From assembly GCA_963575745.1 (NCBI GenBank), contig CAUYUJ010011447.1, forward strand, positions 833,501 through 897,500: a DNA stretch of 64,000 nucleotides, in the 5' to 3' direction. The notes beneath the pieces were generated by a model, which saw only the letters and a program-made list of their open reading frames with translations, had not been told where the DNA came from and did no database searches. Below are positions 30,100 through 41,039 of this stretch, one piece after another. Source of the DNA: Prorocentrum cordatum (Eukaryota > Sar > Dinophyceae > Prorocentrales > Prorocentraceae). Positions within the stretch are counted from its first letter, which is position 1, and every line of letters begins with the position of its first letter. A program made the translations under genes and the position numbers.

Positions 30100-31130
30100 A
30101 CCTCTTTTGCTGGCGAGGTGGCCTGGGGAGCTGTCATTGGGCGATCGTCGGCGTCGCGCAGGCCTGGGCGCGACTCTGGCGGCCCGTGGGGCCTATCTAT
30201 TTTGGGGCGCTGGCCCTCCCATGCGGAGCCGTCGCGGATCGCGGTTGGGAGCCCCAGGGGCCCGAACCACGTCGGTCTGGGCGCCCATTCGGGCTGCCGC
30301 GCAGCGCGGGGATGCAGAACAAGCTGGATGACCGAAAACATGGAAAGACATAGGGAAAACAATGAGGAAGGCCTCAGAGAGCCCTGTGGGGAGGCCTCTT
30401 GGAAGCGCGCCGCGTCGACGAAGTCGCTCGGGGGCTGTCTGCGATCGTCGGCGTCGCGCAGGCCTGGGGGCGATTCTGGCGGCTTGTGGAGCGTACTTGG
30501 GGGCGCCGGCCCTCCCATGCGGCGCCCTCGTGGATCGCGGTAGGGAGCGCCAGGGGCCCGAAACTCATCGGTATGGACGGCCTCTTGGGCTGCCGTGCAG
30601 CGTGGGGATGCAGAACAAGCTGGATGAGTGAAAACGTAGAACGTAAAAGAAAAACATTGGACAAACATAGAGGAAGGTCTCAGAGAGCCCTGTGGGGAGG
30701 CCTCTTGGAAACATGACGTGTCGACGAAGTCGCTCGGGGGGCTGTCTTGGGGTGATCGTCGGCGCCAATCCTCCCACGCGGAGCCATATGGGGACAAGGT
30801 TGGGAGCGTCTGGGGCCGAGCTGCCGTGCAGCGTGGGGATGCAGAACAAGCTGGATGAACAAAAACGTAGAAAAAATTGGACAAACATAGAGGACGGTTT
30901 CAGAAAGCCCTCTGGGGAGGCCTCTTGGAAACATGACGTGTCGACGAAGTCGCTCGGGGGGCTGTCTTGGGGTGATCGTAGGCGTCGATGCTCCCATGTG
31001 GAGCCATCCGGGGACAAGGTTGGGGGCGTCTGGGGCCGAACCGGGACGGTTTGGGCGTCCTCTGGGGCTGCCGCGCAGCGTGGGGATGCAGAACAGGCTG
31101 CATGGAGAGAGACGTGGAAAAAACGATGGG
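30100..31130. repeat. Tandem repeat, 220-310 bp units, about 3.5 copies
   Basis: Landmarks recur: GATCGTCGGCG-type sequence at 30143, 30443, 30754 and 30974, and GATGCAGAACAAGCTGGATG at about 30310, 30608, 30838 and (changed) 31086. The units are diverged and vary by deletion. The long minus frame across them just reads the repeat. Confidence 0.9.
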
Positions 31131-31289
31131 GAAACCAAATGTGTGAGCTTCGGGGAGCTCTCCTGGAGGCTTCTGGGAGGCCTGTGGGAGACCCGGGGCA
31201 CCAGGCGGGAGCAGCTCCTGGAACTCCCTGCAACCTTGGGGTTCTGGTGGCTCCGGGCTGGCGAAACCTTGAAGAAAAAACTCCGGAAA

Positions 31290-31585
31290 AATAAGGCCCC
31301 AGGCCCCCCATGCGCCGCCGAGGTCCTTGGACGGGACCCCCCCGGCCTCGCTCCCCAGGGCTAAGGTGGCTCCGGGTGGCCGAAACAAAAACACAAAGAA
31401 AGTAAGGCCCTGGGACCCCCATGCCCCGCCGAGGTCCCTGGGCGGGACCCCCCCGGCCACGCAACCTGGGGCTCTGGTGGCTCCGGGTGGCCGAAGCCGG
31501 GTAACAAAAACACGAGGGAAGTAAGGCCCTGGGCCCCCCATGCCCTGCCGAGGACCCTGGGCGCCCCCCCCGGCCACGCCCCCCA
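31290..31585. repeat. Tandem repeat, 112-118 bp units, nearly 3 copies
   Basis: Each unit holds CCCCATGC-CCGCCGAGG, GGGCGGGACCCCCCCGGCC, GGTGGCTCCGGGTGGCCGAA and AAAACACAAAGAAAGTAAGG-like sequence. Units start near 31305, 31417 and 31535. Confidence 0.85.
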
Positions 31586-31586
31586 G

Positions 31587-31620
<34 letters not shown>

Positions 31621-31990
31621 CAAATAGATGCAGACATATACACACACATATACATAAGCATACATACATGTATGTATGCATACATACATCCATACATACA
31701 CACATACACACATACATACGCACATACATACATACAGGCAGACAGACAGACAGACACGCATGTATACATACATTCATACATACATATATACAAACATAAA
31801 TACATCTATACATCCATACATCCATACACACATACATACACACATACATACATACATACATATACACATATATATACATATATACTTCAATAAATATATA
31901 TGGATATACATACATACATACATACATGCATGCATGCATACATACATACAGACCAACATACATACATACATATGTCTATACATATAGACA
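31586..31990. repeat. (TA)n, (TG)n and (ACAT)n microsatellites
   Basis: TATATA then GTGTGT (31586-31620), then 350 bp of ACAT/CATA tetranucleotides with short CAGA and GCAT interruptions. Confidence 0.95.
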
Positions 31991-32435
31991 CTACTCTCCT
32001 CTTTCCCCGGATGACGTCCGGAAGATATCTGGCCCCCCTCCGCGTAATGTTTCACTGGATTCCCAAGAAATGGATGTTCGCTAGGTTTGTTTCCAAAATG
32101 TTGCTCCCGCGGAAGCGCTGGCCCCATCTTTGCGCCTCGGGTTCTTCCAAATCGCGTTCCCGCTACAGCACGGGCGTTTTCGGACCTTCCAGATAGGCAC
32201 CAAAGAGGCCCCCCCCACTTTGGGGCGTCATCATTATCAGGAAGTATCAAGCGGGAGCCCCTTGTCTGTTTTGAGAAGGCGATGTTGGAAGCAGAGCCAG
32301 CGGGTGCTCTCCATCAGCCCCGCCTTGTGTGGAGCTTCTCGGGAAACCCAAAGAGCTAGACATGGAGCCACGACTCCAGACCGGCCCAGGCCTATCGAAG
32401 ACGACCCACTTATTCTCCAAGGAACCTTGCGCCAT
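31991..32435. other. Unique sequence, no gene recognised
   Basis: Moderate-GC sequence with only short frames and no recognisable motif. Confidence 0.5.
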
Positions 32436-32605
32436 GCCGTGATATGCTGTGCGGTGTTGCGTTCTGGGCCGCTGTGCGATGCAATGCTTTGGGTTGTAAT
32501 GCTTTGTGATGCAATGCTTCACTGCGCAATGCCACGCCATGCAATGGCATGCTACGCTCTGCCGTGATCTTCTACGCCATGCCATGCCGTGCTCTACCAT
32601 GAATC
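32436..32605. repeat. Short relative of the 5-base array
   Basis: Variants of ATGC with 5-base phase (GATGCAATGC, CAATGCCACG, CCATGCAATGGC). The composition matches the large array at 51.1-54.2 kb. Confidence 0.7.
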
Positions 32606-34265
32606 GCGTACCCTCTCGCGATCATTGCCCTGTTCCCTGCTCGACATCCGACGATGCGAATAGAGAGGATTGCCACCCCATGGTAAGGGACAGGAGGGAG
32701 GGGTGGGACATCAGATATGACGCGAGCGCACCTAGCTTGTCCGCCCCCTCCTCCTCCTGCACCACGTCCTCCTATCCCTCCTCCTGCGCCTGAGAGCCTC
32801 CTAACCTCAGCCTCCTGCTCTTCCTCCTCCTCCTCCTCCTCCCGCAAAGGTCGGCCCCCACACCTGTCCTGTCATGGGATAATATCGAGCCAAAATCTCG
32901 AGGCGGATCCAGCCGTGGCGACGAGGACCCCGAAAAATGATGGGACAATCTTCAAGACCTCCTCGTCCTCCCCATCCTGTCTCCTTCGGACCTCCGACGT
33001 CGTCGTGATTTCTTTACAACGTGGACCCCTTGAGGTCTGGAACGTGCTCAGGGTGAAAAAACAATCCCTTGGGGCCGTCAAACAAAAAAGATGTTTCGTT
33101 GACTGGCCTGGGGCCTAACAGGGGGAGGGAGGTCCGAGGCCGAAAATGGTTCACAGCCTCCCATCGTGATTGTTTCGCGACGCGAGGACGTCTGGGTTCC
33201 CACTGCGCAGGGGGGCGGGCTTCGCTCAGGGCGCTACCCCGGGTCAGCCCGGGCCCTGTTGCGAACCACGATCGGCCGCGTTGTAGCTCCATCAGGGGAG
33301 CGGAGGGGGGTTCCAGCGGGTCGGCTTGGGTCAGCGGAAAGGGGGTTCCATCAGGCGCCGCCGCCGGGGTGGGGTGTAAGCCCTCCGCCAAGCAAGCCGC
33401 CCACCACCCCGCGGTGCGCGCGTGCGCGAGCCGAGGCCCCTCCCCTGGCGCGGCCGCCAGGCCTCCTCCTCGAGGAAAGGAAGCACTCGATAATCCTCGA
33501 AACGCGTGTCAGCGACGACGTGTGCGCGTCCGTCGAGGCCCGTCCATATGACGCGGGCGGTGCAGTGTAGGCCGACACATGGTGCATGCCATCGGTGGAA
33601 CTGAACGGGGTAAAGACACACTGGGCTAACACACGTCCGAAGGTTTGTGTCGTGACGACGTCGGCGTTGGCTTCTGGCACATCGCGCTTCGTTCGGCCTC
33701 GGGCGATCGCGGGCAAGGGTCGTTCGATGACGGTCGACGCTGGTTCACTCGGAGATTTCGGCCTTGAACGCCCTCGCCGGGGTCACCGCCCGCACCGGCG
33801 TGGCGCGAACCTGCCGCAGACACAGCCTTTCGGAGGCCCACGCGGATTCTCGGGTCGGCGCTGTAGCCCCTTCCTCCCCTGGCGCGCGGAACGCGTGTGA
33901 GGCGACTGGCGCCGTCACGGGGTCCAGTGCCGGCCAGGGAACCCCACGCGGACGTACATTCGTTTACCATGTATGTTCTATGCTGGCGCCGCTCTCTTAC
34001 TGCGACCCTCGCCCCTCCCACTGGCGCTGACGCTGCGAGAAGGTTCGAGCAGGCTCCGATGCTCGCAGACGCCACCCCGCCCTCAGCCAGCGCTGAGGGC
34101 GAAGGAGGGAAGAGCATGGCTCGCTGGGTTGAACATGCATCTCACATCCGCCCCCCCGTCCCTCTTTTCTGGCGGCATCCCGAAGGGGTCGGAGTGCGCA
34201 GCTGGGGTCGGAGGATCGCACCGCCTCAGCGAGGTCGGCGTGGAGGAAACAGGGGCTCCAGATCG
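32606..34265. other. No gene recognised; CTC tract and fragments of dispersed repeats
   Basis: A CTC/TCC-rich stretch (32735-32845) is followed by GC-rich sequence with open frames on both strands but no motif. The segment at 32884-32925 (CAAAATCTCGAGGCGGATCC, then CCGTGGCGACG) resembles 55812-55850, so a dispersed repeat is present. Confidence 0.5.
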
Positions 34266-34340
34266 CGCCGCATCGCCGATGCAGCGGCGATGCATCGGCG
34301 GTCCTTCGGCCCCATCTGCTCGAGCATCCATTTGGGAGGC
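34140..34340. repeat. Dispersed palindromic repeat family, copy 1
   Basis: Carries a 24-base near-palindrome at 34270-34293 (one mismatch from perfect), GGATCGC and CCCCATCTGCTC. Related sequence recurs at 36300-36430 and 56455-56620. Confidence 0.7.
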
Positions 34341-34509
34341 CTAAGCCTGGGCCCTCTTCCTCGCCAGGTAGAGCCTGTGGCAGGGGATATGCCAACCTCT
34401 ATCTCAGTTTTCGAATGTATCAAACATTTGGGGCCTAACCCTGGGATATGCGATGGAAGGCGTCCATCCTCGATAACCGCATGCCGATGATAATAAAGGG
34501 ACCCCCCCC

Positions 34510-35290
34510 TTCAGTGTTTGGAGTTGATTATCGTCGCCCTATACAAAATTCAAATTGGGCGGCGAGCGCTGAGGCCGAACTTCATTATCACCTCGAAACG
34601 CTATGTTGAGATAGCAACATCAAGCGATGTTGATATAGCAACATCAAGCGAAGCGATCACACTTTTTCAGGATGTGTCAAGCGAAACCAATAATTTTGGG
34701 AGGCAGACTCAAACGAAACGAGCAATGTTCTTGTTATTAGTATACTTTCCTCTTCTTCTTTTATATTTCTATATGTCCTCACGCTCGCCTGAACTTGTTT
34801 ATCCCTGGGGTTGATTATCCATGGATAATGAAGCACATGAGCTACCCTACACGAGCACTTAAAAAAAAAACAATTTTCATAACGCGTTTGCAAATTAAAA
34901 TTGATAGATTTGGAACTTTGGATTTGTCCTTTATTCGTCCTCTTCTTATTCTCCTCTTCTTCTTCTTTATTATTATTATTCTACTGTATTAATCTTCTTT
35001 TATATTTCTCTCTGTCCCCACGCTCGCCTGAACTTTTTTATCTCTGGGGTTGATTATCCATGGAAATTGAGGCACATGAGCTACCCTACACGAGCACTTA
35101 CAAAAAACAATGTTCATGAGAGATAAGCCATTGTTGAGGATATTTCTATGAAAACTAAACGCCAAGGATGTCTCAAAACGTGCTCGGCTTGGTCTCCTCT
35201 TGATCATCTCTTACTTCGAAATTATGCTGAGGTCTGCTGGGCTACTTTTATTATCTCTCCCTGAACCCCGAACTTTATTATCCCCTAGTG
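34510..35290. other. AT-rich island with 140-bp direct repeats
   Basis: About 780 bp of clearly AT-rich DNA in GC-rich surroundings. It contains two direct copies (34743-34884 and 34981-35120, offset about 239 bp) sharing CACGCTCGCCTGAACTT, GGGGTTGATTATCCATGGA and GAGCTACCCTACACGAGCAC. Copy 1 has a perfect 16-base palindrome, ATTATCCATGGATAAT (34814-34829). No convincing protein is encoded. Confidence 0.8.
34603..34650. repeat. Two tandem 24-bp hairpin units
   Basis: Units 34603-34626 and 34627-34650 differ at one base. Each carries ATGTTG then CAACAT, a 6-bp stem around a short loop, followed by CAAGCG. Confidence 0.9.
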
Positions 35291-36169
35291 TTTATTCTCA
35301 CGGGCATGAGGTTAAGGGTGCGTCCGAAGAGCCCCCTTAGGGTGTATCCCAAGGTTCATCCCTCCTTCTCTCAGCGGCTTCGTTCTTCCTCGAAAAGCAG
35401 TGGATTGAAGGAGAAAAATCGCCTGCAATCCAGGCCCACCGCAAAGCGGGGCGCCCTCGCATACCGACTACCGAATCCTGGGGATGGGCTCTGGCCAGGA
35501 TCGGTGCGTCCCCCCCCTCCCCCGACCTCCGCGGCCGCTCGCCGACGACGCGGCCACCCTCGACTGAAGGGGCCCCTGGACACACACACACACACAAATA
35601 TACACTCATCCAAAGATTCCCCACATGGTTCCACATGGTTCCATATGTTTCTGACTTTCGTCTTCTCCTCCACTTCCCATCGGCTCCCAATATTTCATTG
35701 AGAATCGACGATTATGTGTGTCTGTGTTATTGTCCCTCCTGATTGACATCCGACGGCCCGAGAACAACTCGAGACGGCCGGTCTGCTGCCAGGTTTGCCA
35801 TCGGGCCAGCCTCGGGCAGTCAGAGAGCGACTCGGGACAAAAGGCAAGGCATTGCCCTGCAACGCATAGAAACAGGCGGCGTCCCGAGCAATTGCTTGAA
35901 TGCCTCGCGGGGATCCAAAGCCGATATTGACGAAACGCATTTCGTCGTGTTGTGTTTGCGTCGCGTGGGGGTCTAGGTCTGGGAAGGAATAAAAAACTGG
36001 CCGAAAAAAAAACATGGCCAATAAGACACCAACAATTTAAAAACCGTGACCCTCGACCTTCAAGCCTCGGTTCGAGAGTCTGGCTTGCATAAAGGAAGTG
36101 GGTCCTGAAAGAAACGGGCCTGGACCCCGAGGTATTCCCCAGGGACCAATTCTTCACCCTCCTGAACCG
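35291..36169. other. No gene recognised
   Basis: A short (CA)n at 35580-35596, a CCACATGGTT duplication near 35625 and generic sequence. Frames on both strands are short and lack motifs. Confidence 0.5.
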
Positions 36170-36450
36170 TTCTTTGACGGCCTCGGGGCCCAGGGAGGGC
36201 CCAGGAACGGCAAGAACCTCAGGGCCCGTTCCCCTCATGATGCGCTTGCCGCATGGCGAGTCCTGGAGTCCTGGAGGCCGCCCAACTGGGCCCGGGAAGC
36301 GATGGGTTCGGAGGATCCCTCCGCATCGGCGATGCATCGGCGACGTCAAGATGGAACAACAATTTGGCCTTGGGTCGCTCCGCATTATTGATGCGGCGTG
36401 ATCCACCGACCCCGCCTGCTCGGGCATCGTGTGGGCGGCGCGGAGATCTC
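36170..36450. repeat. Dispersed palindromic repeat family, copy 2
   Basis: GGAGGATCCCTCCGCATCGG, then GCGATGCATCGGCGACG, then GACCCCGCCTGCTCGGGCATCG. Here the core forms a direct repeat of GCATCGGCGAT rather than a palindrome. Confidence 0.7.
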
Positions 36451-36839
36451 AGGTTGGACGAAATAGGGGGCGGGTAGTACGCGAGGGGGGATTAGCGAAT
36501 CAGCTCATACAGCTGGTTCTCAAGGCACCTCCCGCCGCCGGAGACGCCAAAATAAGCGCCCAGCTGCGGGGCCGAGACCACCTGCAACATACTTCGTACA
36601 CCCCCCCTGTCCCAAACGTTCGACGATGTGTTTTTGTTTTAATTAGTCCGCGCCCAAGAGGCCCCGACCGTTTCCCAGGAAGTTGTTGGTCCAGGATCCA
36701 TGATGGATGGTCCAGGGATCTACAAAACGGCGCCCCGAGGGATGACATCGAGGAATACAGCCGGTTGCCAAAATCACACCGTCGCTGGTCTGACATTCCC
36801 CCCCCGTCCGACCCGAAAGCCTGGGGCCCGCCCCGCCCC

Positions 36840-37110
36840 CCGCGCGGCGGCCAGCGCCTTGCGCATCCTCGGCCGGCGAGTCGCCCGGGCAGCCGCCGGA
36901 GGGCGTCCTCCGCCGCGAGAGCGCCGGTCCGCCGGGAGGCGGCGACGGCCACCGACGGCCAGCCCGCGCCGACGGCGACCATCGACGGCCCGCCGGCGGC
37001 CCGCTGGAGGCCCGCCGCCGGTTCGCCGAGGGCCCTCGGCGGGCCAACGGCGCCCTTCGGCGGCCCTCGGTGGCCCTCGGCCGCCGCCCACCCCCCTGAT
37101 CCCTCGCGCC
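36840..37110. repeat. GGC/GCC-rich low-complexity tract
   Basis: Dense CGGCC/GCCGG repeats with local palindromes such as GAGGGCCCTC. Several frames stay open only because stop codons are rare in this composition. Confidence 0.8.
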
Positions 37111-37434
37111 GCAGAGAGCTGGAGGAGGGGCCCCAGACAACCAACGTCTCGAAAAGATCGATCAACATGGATTGTGTTCGCCCTTTTCGGCCTGCCAGGG
37201 CCCTCGCCGAGCCCAAGCACGGCAAAAAAAAACGTCGGAATAGGAAGGCGGCCCTGGGGAATGCGTCGGGACTTCGGGGGGCCCCGTGATGAAAAAGCAA
37301 GGCTCCTCCGTTGCACTCCTGGGTGCCCAATTCTGTTGCTCAAACACGTGGGCCCGTCCGCCGAGGATGTTGGCGCCCTGTGTCAACCCGTGGGCACCAC
37401 GTGGGCGCCACGTGCCCTTTGTGGGTCCGCCGTG

Positions 37435-37700
37435 GGCGGGCAACATAGCTCACACGGCATACCTCACAAAGTGCACCGCGTTGCGTGCACGACATAGCTG
37501 ACGCGACCACATAGGTCACACCGAATAGCTTACACAACATAGCTCAGACCACCTAGCTCACATAACAAAGTTTACACCACATAGCTCACACAACATGGCG
37601 TGTACAACATAGCTAACACCACATTGCTTACTCCGCATAGCTTTCACATGGCTAATACCACATATATGTATATGTGTATATATATATATATTACTCCGCA
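37435..37700. repeat. 14-bp minisatellite ACATAGCTCACACC
   Basis: About 18 degenerate copies of ACATAGCTCACACC, ending in a (TA)n/(TG)n stretch at 37660-37692. Confidence 0.85.
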
Positions 37701-38385
37701 TACCGGTCACCTCCACAATGCTATAAAACACGATTTGGTGTCCACGCAAGCGGCTAACATGTGAAGACGGAAAATACCCTAAACAGATTCAAAAGGGATT
37801 TCAGGGGACCTCGTGCTGAAAAACAACTCCTCCGTCCCCTCAGACCTCAGACACCCTAGGTTTTGAAGACGGAGGAATACCAAAACAAAGTTAGAAAGGA
37901 AAAGTGACCTGTGCTTCGTCAGGGGCATGCCCACGGGAGGAACCACCATCTCTCAGCAGACTGGGGCAGTCCTTTGTTCTTTGTTTGGCTTCGTCAGGGC
38001 CCCACTTCCCCTGGCCATCTCTCCGACGCCATAACCTGTTCAACCCGTGGCTCCAGAACTCCAGAACCTTTCTCAAGGACCGTTTTTATAATCGCACGGA
38101 TTCTCCCTGTAAGAGTAATAGCGCCAGGCGGTGGTCACGAGGGAAGAGCGCTAATACGCCAAGATGTCTGCACTTGGGCGAGCAAAGAGTACCATGTTAT
38201 GTCGCACGTGGGCCATTGCTGTTATAAGGAAGTCGCAAGGTCTGGCGATGCGCGGTGGATCCAAACTGTGTTTGCGCGGTGACATCATGTTCGACGGTGC
38301 ACATGTTGACGCAATGTCCCTGCAACTTTTGGCCTGTGTAAGTCCGTTCGAAAAATATAAACCGTTTAATCGATAAGCCGGATCG
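37701..38385. other. No gene recognised
   Basis: Unique sequence; short frames on both strands without motifs. Confidence 0.5.
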
Positions 38386-38520
38386 GGTCGACCGGAGCAT
38401 CGAATCGGCAGAAATCGGCAAAAACCGGCAGCCAAATCGAAATCGGCTGAAGTCGGCAAATCCGATCCGGATCGAGTCGGAAACCGGACCGCGCCAAGCC
38501 GGATCGGAATCGAAATCGGA
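38386..38520. repeat. AATCGG-like hexamer array, left part
   Basis: Runs of AATCGG, AACCGG and GATCGG. Shares the exact GCATCGAATCGGCAG (38397-38411) with the right part (39054-39068). Confidence 0.85.
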
Positions 38521-39000
38521 CCCCCCCCCCCCTGGGAGGGGTTTGGGTTTTGGGACCCCTAGGGGGGGTTTGGGTTTTTGGACCCCCTCCCTGGGGGGGT
38601 GGGTAAGTTTTTGGACCCCCCCCCTGGGGGGGATTTGGGTTTTTGGACTCCCCCCCCTGGGAGGGGTTTTGGATTTTGGACCCCCCCCTGGGGGGGTTTA
38701 GGGGTTTTTGGACCCCTCCCTGGGGGGGAGGGGGGGGGGTGAACCCCCTCCCTGGGTGGGGGGGGTGTTTTTGGACCTGGGGGGGGGTTGGGGTCCCGGG
38801 ACTTTTGGACCCCCCCCCCCTGGGGGGGGTTTGGGGTCCCGGGGCTTTTGGTACCCCCCCTGGGGGGGGGTCGGGGTCCCGGGGCTTTTGGACCCCCCCC
38901 CCTGGGGGGGGTTCGGTTTGGGGTCCGGGGGTTTTGGACCCGCCCCCTCGGTTTTTGGACTCCCCCCTGGGGGTTCCTCCTCCCTCCTCCTCCCCTTGGG
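38521..39000. repeat. G/C palindromic minisatellite
   Basis: Ten or so units of 35-60 bp, each a C-run meeting a G-run through CCTGGG, separated by TTTGGGTTTTTGGA or GGGGTCCCGGGGCTTTTGGA. Every unit can fold on itself, and the G-runs could form quadruplexes. It interrupts an AATCGG-like array. Confidence 0.9.
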
Positions 39001-39190
39001 GGCCAGAGCCAGAGCGAAGCCGGATCGGCAAAAGCCGGCAAGAATCGGCTGACGCATCGAATCGGCAGAAGCCGGACCGGGCGAACTCGAAATCGGAATC
39101 GCGAATCGGAATCCCGATATCGAATCTGTTCGAAATCGGAATCGCGGAAATCGATTCGAATCGAACCGGCGGAATCGGAATTACCTGGCC
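39001..39190. repeat. AATCGG-like hexamer array, right part
   Basis: Runs of GAATCGG, GCCGGA and GAAATCGG up to about 39185. The counterpart of the array left of the G/C minisatellite. Confidence 0.85.
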
Positions 39191-39304
39191 TGATTTCAAG
39201 ATAATGAAATCGCAAGTGCAAAACACAAACATCAGTGTGCCACCGATCAAGATGTGGTGTATTCGCATCTCTCTCTCTCTCTTCTCCCTCTCGTGTCCAT
39301 TGCA

Positions 39305-39679
39305 TCATGCGCGCAAGCCTGAAACAATCTGCGGATTGGAATGCTCTTCTAAGCTTGCACGGGCCACCAAGAACCCTGCCAGTGGAATTATCAAGAGCCC
39401 AGATGCCCACGTAAACAAGCATAAGTTCGCAAACACAATCGCACATCGGTGTGTTTCCACTCCTGCCTCAAATTGGCGCCGCCTGTATCCAATGATACCA
39501 TCCCTGCCGAAATTAACTACGCCCAGAACAAGGCACCACACAGAACCAAGAACGATAACAGGGAGGAAGCACGTAGCAATCTGTGGGACAGCGATGCACT
39601 GGCCTAATACCGACACAAACCGAGAAAGACAGACTTTCTCTCTAGACGCTTTGAGCCAAAATGGAAAAGGCATGCCCAA
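39305..39679 (-). pseudogene. Possible membrane-protein retrocopy remnant with leader relic
   Basis: A 124-codon minus frame with hydrophobic stretches (CFLPVIVLGSVWCLVLGVV and CAIVFANLCLFTWASGLLII). Its first codons read through CCATTTTGGCTCAAA (39650-39664), 14 of 15 bases of the shortened dinoflagellate leader relic. This suggests an mRNA-derived copy whose 5' end is near 39665. The relic being inside the open frame means the true start is downstream and the frame's beginning is not real protein. Family not recognised. Confidence 0.35.
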
Positions 39680-40084
39680 GGATAATGTACTTCATCGCGG
39701 GCAGTTGTTGCATAGTCGCGGGGCTACAATGCGCCCCCCCTAGCTCTGAAATTGGAAAAGATCGCCAGGATCGAACAAGAAACGACGGAGGCATGGGGAA
39801 GACGCCTGGTCCGCCAGCGCACCCTCCATGTGAGGGGGGCAAGACGAAGGCGCACGTGCCCGAGGAGGATTGGGTGGAGGGGTAACAGGACCTGACTGCA
39901 CCATAAAACGAAACCAGGGCGATGATCAATCCCACTGTTCGAGGTTTGACAGAAAACCCTTTGGCAACATTCCCTTTGACTCGAAACGACACAAAAGCAA
40001 GTCTGGCGGCAGCAGGCCCGCAATCATTGCGGCCGCAACGCCCTGTCGAGAACAAGAAAAGAACAATTCGCGAATCGGCTTGAC
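39680..40084. other. No gene recognised
   Basis: Unique sequence with short frames only. Confidence 0.5.
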
Positions 40085-40620
40085 AAGGCGGGGGTTCCAT
40101 CAACCTCCGAAACGGCCTTTCAGGACGGAGGTGGTCTGGCGCGTTTCCTCGTCCAGCACCCATCTCCCCCTTCGGGGAAGGGTTTGCCTGGACGGGGGGG
40201 GGCGCGAGTAGAGTACCCAAGATGGCGGCGGTTCCGAAGGGCCACGGGGCCTCCCACAGACGCCCCCGAAGAGCCGGGATCCTTCCCTAACCCAGAAATA
40301 AAAAACCGTAGCCGTCTCGCCCTCTCGGGTCCGATTGGCCCAAGATGGCTCCAAGATGGCCCACGACAGATCCAAGAGGGGCCCATGAAGTCTCCAAGAC
40401 GGACCCCAGATCTCACAAAATCGCTCGGAGAGTGCCCAAAAAGGATCCCAAGAGACTACGTACCGGGATCCAGAAAGGCGGTGCTGTCAATGGGACCGCT
40501 TTTTTTTTGATATATGCCCTCGAAGATGGCCCCAAGAGAACTGTCAAGGCCCCCAAGAGGGCCCCGAAAGTTTCCCAAATGACAATAAAATGCTCGTAGA
40601 CCGAACGGCCCACGAACCGA
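40085..40620. repeat. Head-plus-CCAAGATGGC dispersed repeat, copy 1
   Basis: The head (40085-40220) carries CCCCCTTCGGGGAAGGGTTT and GGAGGTGGTCTGGCGCGTTT. The body (40320-40620) is a degenerate 10-11 bp array of CCAAGATGGC/CCCAAGAGG. The same two-part layout recurs at 41.0 and 58.2-62.3 kb. Confidence 0.75.
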
Positions 40621-41039
40621 CGGCAACTCGAGCAATATAGTCGGAAACATCGATCCCCAGATAGACCTGTAAAACGAGCTAATATCTAAAAACTTATGCA
40701 AAGCCAGCTCTCTTTCGATCGCCGCGGCACTATTTGATACAGGAACGACATGGTATGGAGCGACAGGGCTACCAGTAAGACCGACTATTTTGCGATTCCT
40801 ACGGCAGCTCGTCCTGTTTTGTCAAGATGTGTGACTCTCAGGACGGCAGCGAAGCGACTACAGCTCATCAAAGCACGAGGACAAAATTGAGGTAGAGGAG
40901 TGCGAACACGAATGCAGATAGCAATTCGGGGACCACGAGGTTTACCAGAAGACGGAGGAACGAGATGACAAGTTCAGGAGGATAAGACATGGATGTTGAC
41001 GTATTGTAAAAAAGGCTGCAAAACGACGGGCGTGGCAAA

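Noticed and set aside
30565-31773. 402-codon minus frame with repeated LHPHAARQP-type peptides
   Set aside because: It only reads the tandem repeats and the (ACAT)n tract; the peptides follow the DNA repeat and overlapping frames do the same.
34743-35120. LTRs of a retrotransposon in the AT-rich island
   Set aside because: The copies are only about 100 bp apart with nothing coding between them and no primer-binding or polypurine signal.
36429-37497. Overlapping 190-286 codon frames in GGC-rich DNA
   Set aside because: Stop codons are rare in this composition; frames are open on both strands with Pro/Ala/Arg-rich products and no motif.
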